Origin: CAZCSK01 sp964501265
GTDB lineage: Bacteria; Actinomycetota; CADDZG01; JAHWKV01
Reading direction: 5' to 3'
Assembly (NCBI GenBank): GCA_964501265.1
Contig: CAZCSK010000058.1
Coordinates: 1-10,462, forward strand
DNA length: 10,462 nt
Shown: piece after piece, positions 1 to 6,620 of the stretch
Numbering within the stretch: position 1 is the stretch's first letter
Layout of the letters: every line of letters begins with the position of its first letter
Made by a program: the position numbers and the translations under genes
The notes under the pieces: generated by a model
The model's database searches: none
Told to the model about the DNA's origin: nothing
The model's input: only the letters and a program-made list of their open reading frames with translations

Positions 1-518
1 ATCCCATCAAGGATTCGCCTTCCGGTTTCTGGATGAAGGCGCATGATGTCCCACTCCTTGTCTGTCAGCGGGCCGTCCTTTCCGAGGACCGCGTCGGGCA
101 CAGCCAACTTGCCCACGTCGTGAAGCAAGAAACCGTACTCGTATTGCGGATCTTGTGCATCGTCGGGTGCCATCAGATCCGTCATCATCAGTCCGTAGCG
201 GGTAACTCGAACGATGTGGCCAGCCGTGTAGGCATCCTTAGCCTCCACGGCGGCCGCAAGTCCACTGACGGTAGCGAGGTAGGTTTGCTCCAATTCCGCG
301 AGAGCATTCGCGAGTTGCTCCGCGCGCTCTTTCTCGGCGGCGAATGTAGCGCGGAGGTCTAAGGCGTAGGCCTCCATCTGGCGCTGACCCAAGTCGGAAT
401 CGGATAACCCTTCAGATGTGGCAATTAGAGCGGGAGGCGTCGTCGGGCAACTCGATGGCTGATGCCTCGCGTCGAGAAGAGAAGTCTCCGGGTCATCGTC
501 AGCCCTCAGTGTACCCAT
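1..518 (-). CDS. HD-GYP domain protein (probable cyclic-di-GMP phosphodiesterase), 3' part outside window
   Basis: 172 codons are visible before the left edge cuts the gene. The family hydrolyses cyclic-di-GMP in the cytoplasm. Seen: a poorly conserved N-terminus (1-40), a probable coiled coil (about 45-80, rich in E, A, R and L), then the start of the HD-GYP domain: AAVEAKDAYTAGH (His101), FLLHDVGK with the metal-binding His133-Asp134, Pro141, and LHPETG with His162-Pro163. The GYP part would lie beyond the window, so activity cannot be judged. The start is ATG at 518 because an in-frame TAA lies 24 bases upstream. No good Shine-Dalgarno precedes this ATG, but a 33-codon ORF with a strong one ends 21 bases before it, so translation may be coupled. 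The N-terminal coiled coil would fit a dimer or a link to a sensor; none is visible. Family assignment is firm; substrate is inferred. Confidence 0.88.
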   Translation of the reverse strand, partial: MGTLRADDDPETSLLDARHQPSSCPTTPPALIATSEGLSDSDLGQRQMEAYALDLRATFAAEKERAEQLANALAELEQTYLATVSGLAAAVEAKDAYTAGHIVRVTRYGLMMTDLMAPDDAQDPQYEYGFLLHDVGKLAVPDAVLGKDGPLTDKEWDIMRLHPETGRRILDG

Positions 519-539
519 TTCGACCGTCGTTTTCCAGAA

Positions 540-641
540 TTATGCGACGTACTGGCTTGCGTTGGACCCCCCCCCAAGAATCGGAGAACAAAATGAGAAG
601 TACTGCCAGCGCTGAAGTAGTGAAGTAGACCTTGTTCTCAT
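540..641 (-). CDS. 33-residue leader-like ORF upstream of the HD-GYP gene
   Basis: ATG at 641 is preceded by AAGGAGA (649-655) with 7 bases of spacing, the best Shine-Dalgarno at this end of the window. The peptide begins MRTRSTSLLQRWQYF, has a mildly hydrophobic middle, then GGG encoded by an uninterrupted run of nine G (plus 567-575), and stops at TAA (540-542). The next start, ATG 518 of the HD-GYP gene, is 21 bases further on in the same frame. No family is recognised. It may be a translated leader, or a coincidental ORF using a real ribosome site. A one-base slip in the G run does not fuse it to the HD-GYP frame, because the TAA stays between them. Confidence 0.35.
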   Translation of the reverse strand: MRTRSTSLLQRWQYFSFCSPILGGGSNASQYVA

Positions 642-1024
642 CTATCCCTCTCCTTCAACGCTCATTCAAGGATGACAGGCGAAGCTCGCGGGCGAATCCC
701 CCGGACGGGTGAAAGATGCCCCCCCTCAATGGGGAGAGCACCTCAAGGCTAGCGGGGCTATGTCCGCTGGTTACTGGTCCCGTCAAGGGATCGTAGGACG
801 AGCGAACCGTCATCGGCGGCCCCGCCTTAATTTGGGATCATTTCCCGCAGCCATACAACAAGTACGCCGCGGGCACGGAAAAAGTCGCGGGGACCGCACA
901 CCCGGCGTTCCGCTTTGCGGAGCCTTCGAGAGGCGCCCCCGCTCACCATGATGCCCACCCGCTTCGCATGCGGCTCCAAATCGCGATTGTCTTTCAAGGC
1001 GAGCTGCGCGACGAACCATTTCGC
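642..1024. other. Gene-poor 383-base stretch between HD-GYP leader and AEP-helicase
   Basis: No recognised gene. Several short frames are open on both strands, as expected at this GC. Two deserve note. The minus frame continuing past the helicase stop stays open for 65 codons to TAA at 827-829. A mirrored plus frame with the same codon boundaries is open from the TAG near 793 to about 1070. Both show a low-GC middle codon position and so cannot be told apart. Hairpin-prone segments include AGCGG/CCGCT around 752-770 and a bulged GC stem around 864-908. No U-tract terminator for the helicase transcript is evident. Confidence 0.5.
649..655 (-). promoter_or_regulatory. Strong Shine-Dalgarno (AAGGAGA) of the leader ORF
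   Basis: AAGGAGA on the minus strand, 7 bases before ATG 641. It matters because the HD-GYP start at 518 has no comparable site of its own. Confidence 0.6.
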
Positions 1025-3847
1025 CTAAAGGGGATCAGAGTTTGGGTCTGGTGCCCGAATCATCCGGAGTAAAGTGGGCTCGCGTCCGGGATCGAGCTTG
1101 CCGAGGAACTCGCTTGAGTACCTCCCGTCGCGCGTAGATGCGTTCAACTTCCAGTATCGGAACTTGACCTGGTACTCGTTCTTGGCCCGCTCCGCCAACT
1201 CGCCCTTCCGCGAGTCGTCCCGATAGTAGAGACACAGGACGTGCTCTTGGTTGTTCCCGAGCAATTCGGCGTTGACCTTCGCGCGATGAAACCCGTGGTT
1301 CAGGATTTCGTTCCGCGCGATCTCGATGAGCCGGTCCTTATTATCCGAGAAGAACAGATACTTGCCGACGATGTCGTACGGTGGCTTTTCTCCCGTCGAC
1401 AGGTGGATCCAGTATCCATCGAACTCCATTCCACAACCGTGACCACCGGCGTCGGAGGCGACCTCGCGCGTCGGGTCGGCTCCCTCGGTCGCGACGAAGC
1501 CAATGGTCCGATACGTTCGAAGCCGCTTCGCAAGCATCGCCTTGAGGACGGGCACGTCCGAGTCAGTGTAGTCGTAGACGATCGCTCTCTGTTTTCCGTC
1601 GTACGCCCGAAGGATCCTCCCTGTGTACTGGACGAGCTTGCCCTTGAACGCGACCGGGAACGTCAGGAAGAGCGTGTCGAGCTGCGGACAGTCGAATCCT
1701 TCTCCGATGTACTGGCCGGTTGCGAGAATGACGAAGTGCTCGTCGGGCGAGATTGTGGCTATCCGCTCCAGCAGTTCCTCGCGCTGCTTCTTGCGCATCC
1801 CTCCTTCAAGCACGATCGGCTCGACGTTCTCGGCGCGCAGAAGCTCTGCGAGCGTACGGACGTGCTCCTTCCACTGGCTGAGCACAAGGCAGCGGCGCCG
1901 ATCCGAGAGAGCGCGAACGACGTCTCGGACAATCGATCGGCTTCTCTCGTTGTCGTCGACCAAAGCGCGGAACACATCCTGGATCGATAATTCCTCGGAC
2001 CCTTTGAGGGCCAAGTTCGTGTGTCTGATATGAAGCTCGAGCTCAAGTTCGTCGACGCCAACGCCACCACGCTCCACCTCGTGTCGAATCGGACCGCACT
2101 GCATCGTGATGAGATCATCGAGCCCGTCCTTCCGATAGGGCGTCGCCGTGAGGCCGAGGATGAAACGAAGCGGCGCGCGCTTGACGCATGCCTCGAACGA
2201 GACCGCCGGCACGTGATGGCATTCATCGATCACCAGCAATCCGTAGCCGCCGAAGAGGGCGTCAAGATCCTTGACGGTACGAAGACTCTGGATCATGGCT
2301 ACGTCGACCACACCTGTCCGCCGATCCTTCCCGCCACCCAAAGTCCCGATCTCCAGGGCGGGCATACCGAGTCCATCTGCGAGTTGGTTGCGCCACTGGT
2401 CCATCAGCGGCCCGCGATGAACGAGGATAAGGGTCGGCAAGCTCCGCTCCGCGATGAGCGCGCACGCCATAATGGTCTTCCCTGTGCCAGGGGGCGCGAC
2501 AAGGACGCCTTGATCATGGGTGATCAGGTCAGCGACGGCCCGTTCCTGAATCGGGTCCAGCGTTCCCGTAAAGGTCAGTGTGTTCTGCGATGGAACCGAG
2601 CGCCTGTCAACGATCGAGAGCTTGCTACTAAACCTCCTCACGACATCTTTGAGCTCGTCGAGAACCCCGCGAGGCAAATGGATGTGCGTGAGATCCTCGT
2701 CATAGCAGCGGATGAACCGGGGAGTCTGGTACGTGGACAGTCGCAGTTTCTGTCGCTTGTAGAACTCCGGATTGTGCAGGGTGGCGAGGTGCTTGATCGC
2801 GGAGAGCAGTGCCGGGGGAAGACCCGATCGCTCGACGCTCAGCATCGCTCCGACGACGCACTCGATCTTCGTTGGCGCGCGCGATTGACCTTTGACAGGT
2901 CCGCCGCTAACAGCGGCCGACCGAGGCCCGACATCGATCATGCGAACAGAGTCCGCCAAGTCGTGAACTTCCGTCCGCGTTAGTCGGTAAACGCCGCTCA
3001 AGAACATCCACTGATCGGGCCACGGTTCCAGGGATGCCGGGTTGAGAAACTCCGTGTAGCCGGTTTCCCGACTTTGTCCTTGAAGCGGAAGCGCGATGAG
3101 GTTGCCGAAACTTCCCCTCGGGACGAAATCCTGACTCGGAAACAGGCGGTCGTAGCTTTCGAGATCTACCTCCGCGCGCTCAATCATTGTCTCTCGGAGC
3201 AACCCGGCCCCAAGCCTTCGAGCGACCGAAGCCCCAACCGGCTCGGAGAAAAACACCCACACGTGCGCGCCGTTACCGGAGCGGGAGCGCTCGATGTGGG
3301 CGGGGACGCTGTGGGTCCCGCACACCTTGAGGAAAGCAAGCGAATCAAGCGGCCATCCTTTGCCGTCAAAGTCGCATGCGAGGAACATGCAAGTGTCGTC
3401 TCTAAGGAGCGGGTAAATACCGATCGTTTGGCGACCGGAGAGATGCTCCTCGATCACATCGTCTGTGAGAGCGAGGTAGTTTTTCGAGGCCTTCTTCGAA
3501 TCGCTCCAGCCTCCAGCGGTCGCGGGTGAGTATCCGACCTTCCCTGTACGCGCGCTCGTCCATCGAACCGCGTAGACATCGTCGCGCCCTCGGAAAAGTT
3601 CGCGCGTCAAGCGGACCCTTTCGTGGATCGGCGAAGAATCCTCCACCTTCGGCAGCGGCGCGCTCAACGGGAAGAGTGTGTATGGAACCGCCACCTCGGC
3701 AACGTCTGTAGGGTCAGACAATCCGAGGAGCGCGCGCAGCCGCTCGTTCTCTGCCCGAAGTCGCCCAGCTTCATCGAGCGCGGTATCGAGCTTCTTTGAT
3801 AGCAATGTCGATTCTTCGACCTCGCCCAAGCCGTCGTCGTCCCTCAT
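1025..3847 (-). CDS. TOTE-like archaeo-eukaryotic primase (AEP) fused to superfamily 2 DEAD/DEAH-type helicase
   Basis: A 940-residue protein, numbered from ATG 3847. Short coiled coil (about 10-45). AEP domain about 75-285, with the metal-binding Asp-x-Asp (ACDFDG, Asp159/Asp161), the SGNGAHVW motif (His195) and a downstream PRGSFGNLIALPLQGQ block. After a linker comes an SF2 helicase core: Walker A APPGTGKT (451-458), DECH (541-544), TAT (567-569), GEGFDCPQLD (715-724) and QYTGRILR (740-747). The last ~135 residues are an unassigned aromatic-rich region. All key residues look intact. AEP domains make primers or extend DNA; fused to SF2 helicases they mark the predicted TOTE conflict systems (established family idea; role here is inferred). 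TTG 3859 would also fit, but GGAG lies 6 bases before ATG 3847. Last gene of the operon, 57 bases after the nucleotidyltransferase stop. Confidence 0.88.
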   Translation of the reverse strand: MRDDDGLGEVEESTLLSKKLDTALDEAGRLRAENERLRALLGLSDPTDVAEVAVPYTLFPLSAPLPKVEDSSPIHERVRLTRELFRGRDDVYAVRWTSARTGKVGYSPATAGGWSDSKKASKNYLALTDDVIEEHLSGRQTIGIYPLLRDDTCMFLACDFDGKGWPLDSLAFLKVCGTHSVPAHIERSRSGNGAHVWVFFSEPVGASVARRLGAGLLRETMIERAEVDLESYDRLFPSQDFVPRGSFGNLIALPLQGQSRETGYTEFLNPASLEPWPDQWMFLSGVYRLTRTEVHDLADSVRMIDVGPRSAAVSGGPVKGQSRAPTKIECVVGAMLSVERSGLPPALLSAIKHLATLHNPEFYKRQKLRLSTYQTPRFIRCYDEDLTHIHLPRGVLDELKDVVRRFSSKLSIVDRRSVPSQNTLTFTGTLDPIQERAVADLITHDQGVLVAPPGTGKTIMACALIAERSLPTLILVHRGPLMDQWRNQLADGLGMPALEIGTLGGGKDRRTGVVDVAMIQSLRTVKDLDALFGGYGLLVIDECHHVPAVSFEACVKRAPLRFILGLTATPYRKDGLDDLITMQCGPIRHEVERGGVGVDELELELHIRHTNLALKGSEELSIQDVFRALVDDNERSRSIVRDVVRALSDRRRCLVLSQWKEHVRTLAELLRAENVEPIVLEGGMRKKQREELLERIATISPDEHFVILATGQYIGEGFDCPQLDTLFLTFPVAFKGKLVQYTGRILRAYDGKQRAIVYDYTDSDVPVLKAMLAKRLRTYRTIGFVATEGADPTREVASDAGGHGCGMEFDGYWIHLSTGEKPPYDIVGKYLFFSDNKDRLIEIARNEILNHGFHRAKVNAELLGNNQEHVLCLYYRDDSRKGELAERAKNEYQVKFRYWKLNASTRDGRYSSEFLGKLDPGREPTLLRMIRAPDPNSDPL

Positions 3848-3904
3848 GCTGGGCTCCAAGCAAGCGTGCTTACTAGATGGACCAATTCCTCCGACCTCTC
3901 GTCA

Positions 3905-4762
3905 TCATCCTCGTTCTACCGCATCCAGGAATTCCAGAACGATGCCATTCGCGTAGCGGCGGTGCTGTTCGAGTTGTGCCGCATCGCCGCCCAGCGTCCG
4001 TGCATACCCAACAGGGCCGGGCGATGTGAGTGCTTCGAAGAGCGAGCGGAGGGTATGAAACGACTCGACGATGAACGGATGCGCGTAGACCGTCGACGCC
4101 AGGACGACGTCAGCAAGCGCGACGGCTCCATGAGGTTCGTCCATGCCGTGCGGCCATGCGTCGCACAGCCACACGATGTCGTAGGCGTGCTTGGGCTTGT
4201 CTACGTCTTTAAGGGCCTGCGCCTTCAACGCGAGCAGCGTCGTGGGTCCCACGACTCTAAGCGCAATCGGTCCCCGATCACCGAGGTCTGCTAGGCTCTC
4301 GTTCAGTTCGACGTGAATGAAGTCCAGCGCCGCCAGCTCGACCCCCCGAACTTGAAGCGCCGCCAGCTCGCTTCCTCCGCCGACCTCGACCTTCCGACGG
4401 ATGCGTGTCTGAATCTCATCATCTTCGGGGCACAGGATCTCAAGAACGACCTCAATCCCACCTTCTGACCCGAACCAGCGGAAAGAAGGCTCATAGGGCT
4501 GCCGCTGGGTGAAGCCACAATCCTTCACGGCCTTGACGAGCGAGACATACGCTTCCTCCTCGGCTGCAAAGACGCCGATCGCGAGATCGATGTCGGAGGT
4601 TCCGACGTGAGGAGCGACACCCGATACCGGTTCAGGAACGAGAAATGGCGGAACCAAGCCGCCGACCAGAACAACGCGATCACCCCAGGCGCGGCCGAGC
4701 TTCCAACGCAGCCGGTAGAGGGAGCGCCGGACCGCGAGCGTGAGGTCGGGGCTGTAGTTCAT
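3905..4762 (-). CDS. AbiEii-like nucleotidyltransferase (type IV toxin-antitoxin toxin-like)
   Basis: A 285-residue protein of the DNA polymerase beta-like nucleotidyltransferase fold. Seen: VLVGG (Gly34-Gly35) followed by GTSDIDL (54-60) with the paired Asp57/Asp59 expected to bind metal, an acidic strand IEVVLEILCP (Glu108 in the place of a third acid), and LLALKAQALKDVDKPKHAYDIVWL-type block (Lys180, Lys185, Asp195), typical of AbiEii/AbiGii proteins. Those toxins transfer nucleotides to RNA or otherwise act in phage abortive infection. ATG 4762 overlaps the upstream stop as ATGA, so translation is coupled to the AbiEi-like gene, the usual antitoxin-first order. The spacing between GG and the Asp pair is longer than the compact form, with a Pro- and Val-rich insert. 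An alternative is a housekeeping-like nucleotidyltransferase without toxin activity; the pairing argues against that. Confidence 0.75.
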   Translation of the reverse strand: MNYSPDLTLAVRRSLYRLRWKLGRAWGDRVVLVGGLVPPFLVPEPVSGVAPHVGTSDIDLAIGVFAAEEEAYVSLVKAVKDCGFTQRQPYEPSFRWFGSEGGIEVVLEILCPEDDEIQTRIRRKVEVGGGSELAALQVRGVELAALDFIHVELNESLADLGDRGPIALRVVGPTTLLALKAQALKDVDKPKHAYDIVWLCDAWPHGMDEPHGAVALADVVLASTVYAHPFIVESFHTLRSLFEALTSPGPVGYARTLGGDAAQLEQHRRYANGIVLEFLDAVERG

Positions 4763-5781
4763 GTGATGGATTCCAGCAGCGCATCCGCGAGCTCGTCGAG
4801 CCGTGGACCGCTTCTTGTCACCGTTTCCACAAACGCGCGAGCTGGGGAGACGAGCGGGAGTCCGTCTTTCTGTTTGTGATGCGCGAACCAGAGCGGCTGA
4901 CGCCCTCCCGCCATCCGGCGGACCGTCAGGTTGGCGACATCGTCATCAACGGAAGCTCCGAGCTTGGTGGCACTTTCCCACGCCCGATCGTCGACCCAGA
5001 GTTCAACTCGGGGAGATCGCGCAAGGGTCGGGCGCCAAAGCTGAGCCGCCGCTGGACCGCCAACCACCCATCGTCCACCGAGCTTCGAGCGCTTGACCTC
5101 AGCAAGAACGGCGTCGGGGTCACGAGCCGTGACGTAGACAGACACGCCGAGGGACCGAGTCATCGAAGGCATGTACTCGCGCGCCCACAACCGAAGAAGA
5201 TCGCTTCTTTGGATGTCGAAGTATCGGGTGAATCGCGGACCGCGCGTGCGATCGACACTAAGGATCTGCTCCGCCTCCAGGCGCGCGAGGACCTTTTGGA
5301 TCTGCGCAATTGAAGGACCGTCCCCAAGCGCTCCCGAGCAGATCACTTTCAGCTTCTCCAGCAGGGGGAGTTGTTCCTTTGTGTGCGCGATGAGGGCTTC
5401 GGCTACCAGCTCTGAGAGCCCCTGGAGCTTGGGACCTCGCCGGACCGCAGGCGGAAACACTATGGGACGCTCGACATCTACGAAGATTGACCCAAGACGA
5501 AGCCTCAGCAGGCCGGTGGACGTTCCCAAGGCCTTCACCCGTCGAGGAGAATCGCGGAGCGCAGCCGTAAGGCGGGGTCCCGCATCGATGAACAAGTTGA
5601 AAGCGTCTGCGGAAGCCTCGCGGACCGCGTCAGGGCCGCGACCGCGGATAACCTTGAGCGGTAGGCTCACAGCCTTGCCCGACCCGGCCCGAAGCGTGAC
5701 CTCGCCATCCACAAGACGCAGAGCAATGTCCCTGGAGGAGAGCCCAAGAAATATTTCTCTTAATCGCTCTATTTCTCGCAC
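4759..5781 (-). CDS. AbiEi-like antitoxin / winged-helix regulator
   Basis: A 340-residue protein, likely antitoxin and autorepressor for the next gene. Seen: an N-terminal alpha/beta region (1-110) with no clear family, a winged-helix segment (about 120-195: SIAQIQKVLARLEAEQILSV then a basic wing RTRGPRFTRYF), and a C-terminal domain (210-338) with WVVGGPAAAQLW (238-249) and RVELWVDD (258-265), the pattern of AbiEi-family C-terminal domains. In canonical AbiE systems the AbiEi protein neutralises the toxin and binds operator repeats (established); here the HTH is central, not N-terminal, and the protein is longer than usual. Start is GTG 5781; no Shine-Dalgarno precedes it, but a promoter sits so close that the transcript probably begins at this codon. 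First gene of the three-gene operon. Family call is moderate, based on motif layout and pairing. Confidence 0.65.
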   Translation of the reverse strand: MREIERLREIFLGLSSRDIALRLVDGEVTLRAGSGKAVSLPLKVIRGRGPDAVREASADAFNLFIDAGPRLTAALRDSPRRVKALGTSTGLLRLRLGSIFVDVERPIVFPPAVRRGPKLQGLSELVAEALIAHTKEQLPLLEKLKVICSGALGDGPSIAQIQKVLARLEAEQILSVDRTRGPRFTRYFDIQRSDLLRLWAREYMPSMTRSLGVSVYVTARDPDAVLAEVKRSKLGGRWVVGGPAAAQLWRPTLARSPRVELWVDDRAWESATKLGASVDDDVANLTVRRMAGGRQPLWFAHHKQKDGLPLVSPARAFVETVTRSGPRLDELADALLESIT

Positions 5782-5787
5782 ACTGCG

Positions 5788-5816
5788 ATATTAGGCCCTT
5801 TCCGATGATATAGCAA
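5788..5816 (-). promoter_or_regulatory. Probable leaderless promoter of the AbiEi-AbiEii-helicase operon
   Basis: On the minus strand TTGCTA (5811-5816) and TAATAT (5788-5793) are separated by exactly 17 bases, each matching 4 of 6 sigma-70-type consensus positions. Only 6 bases lie between the -10 and GTG 5781, so the first transcribed base would be the G of the start codon. This explains the missing ribosome site. Promoter assignment is by pattern only. Confidence 0.5.
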
Positions 5817-6264
5817 GGTTGGGCGCAGGATGGTGAGCAACGCACCTAGGCCCCATCGGTGTGTCGGCCCGTTGCGAACGAAACCATTGGGCGATCTAAT
5901 CGTCCAGACTGAAGCAAACCCCAAAGCCATCTCAAGATGATGTGGCGCGGGCAAAAGAAAGGGAGACTCATGATGGACCCTCTGGTAACTACGACCCCTT
6001 GACCCAGCAGGTATGAGGGCGCTTCTAGATCTCGTGTTCGGCAGGCAGAGCGGTGAGTGCTCTAGTACGTATAAAGACGAGAACGCATGAAAGTCCGCGT
6101 ACTTAAAAGACCGGTTTAGGTCGTTTCCTCAGCGCGAAAGCCCAGCTCGGAGGCGAGCGAGAAACCATAAATCTTCATAAGTGCGGAACCATACATTCTC
6201 GTTATTTACTTCGCGTACATCCGCTCAAGAATGTAGTTTTTCGTACTCGGTTCATAGGTACACG
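5817..6264. other. Gene-poor region upstream of the operon
   Basis: No supported gene on either strand. Frames are short and lack recognisable motifs. The part near 6100-6180 is richer in A/T and has partly complementary segments (GGTTT near 6113 with AAACC near 6163), which could form an imperfect long hairpin. It probably holds upstream control sequence for the minus-strand operon and perhaps a promoter for the small plus-strand ORF, but no clear -35/-10 pair for the latter was found. Confidence 0.4.
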
Positions 6265-6438
6265 GTGAAAGTGCCTGGGTCGGAGGACGGATCGCTCATT
6301 TTCCACTTGTCGTTGGACCGCGCCTCCTGGTCAAGACAGCATCCCGCCTGTACCTCCTGCGGACAGACTACTCTCCCCCACCAAGCTCACGGCCTTTGCG
6401 CCCGCTGTTATGCGCGAGCCTATAGCCGTCGACGATAG
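6265..6438 (+). CDS. Small Cys4 zinc-ribbon-like protein
   Basis: 57 residues from GTG 6265; the frame stays open back to GTG 6181 (85 residues), so the start is uncertain. I favour 6265 because AGG lies 6 bases upstream, a weak site. The C-terminus carries CTSCG and GLCARCYARAY: Cys29, Cys32, Cys45 and Cys48 in a C-x2-C-x12-C-x2-C layout, followed by an Arg-rich tail. This is a typical metal-binding ribbon found at ends of DNA-binding or mobile-element proteins. It is one of only two plus-strand genes proposed here. It converges with the broken ATPase gene and could be a solo regulator or the tail of a lost larger gene. Function unknown. Confidence 0.35.
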   Translation: MKVPGSEDGSLIFHLSLDRASWSRQHPACTSCGQTTLPHQAHGLCARCYARAYSRRR

Positions 6439-6455
6439 GTAAGCGGGATCTTGGC

Positions 6456-6488
6456 ACCTCGCGCCAACCTCGCGCCAACCTCGCGCCC
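6456..6488 (+). repeat. Three tandem 11-bp repeats (ACCTCGCGCCA)
   Basis: Units at 6456-6466 and 6467-6477 are identical; the third, 6478-6488, differs only at its last base. They lie between the zinc-ribbon ORF and the 3' end of the ATPase gene. The core CCAACCTCGCG recurs upstream of that gene at 8511-8521, and as CAACCTCGCG at 8533-8542. Confidence 0.85.
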
Positions 6489-6620
6489 TACTTTTCGCGT
6501 ATCACCAATGAGACAACAGAAACAGTTGGAAATCGGCGTCCCTATCCATCGGAGTGCTAGATCGTCAATTCCACCTTCACCGTGCCCGGCTCATCGGCCT
6601 CTCCTAGGTTGTGTGGAATA

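Noticed and set aside
664..800. Possible riboswitch (ydaO-like or cyclic-di-GMP-like fragments such as GGGCGAATCCC and GGCTAGCGGGG)
   Set aside because: Fragments resemble riboswitch cores, tempting beside an HD-GYP gene, but I could not assemble the required helices and conserved loops of any known class.
1241..2983. Long plus-strand frames opposite the helicase gene (1241-1990 and 2021-2983)
   Set aside because: They are antisense to a protein with complete helicase motifs and share no recognisable domain; they arise from high GC and codon bias.
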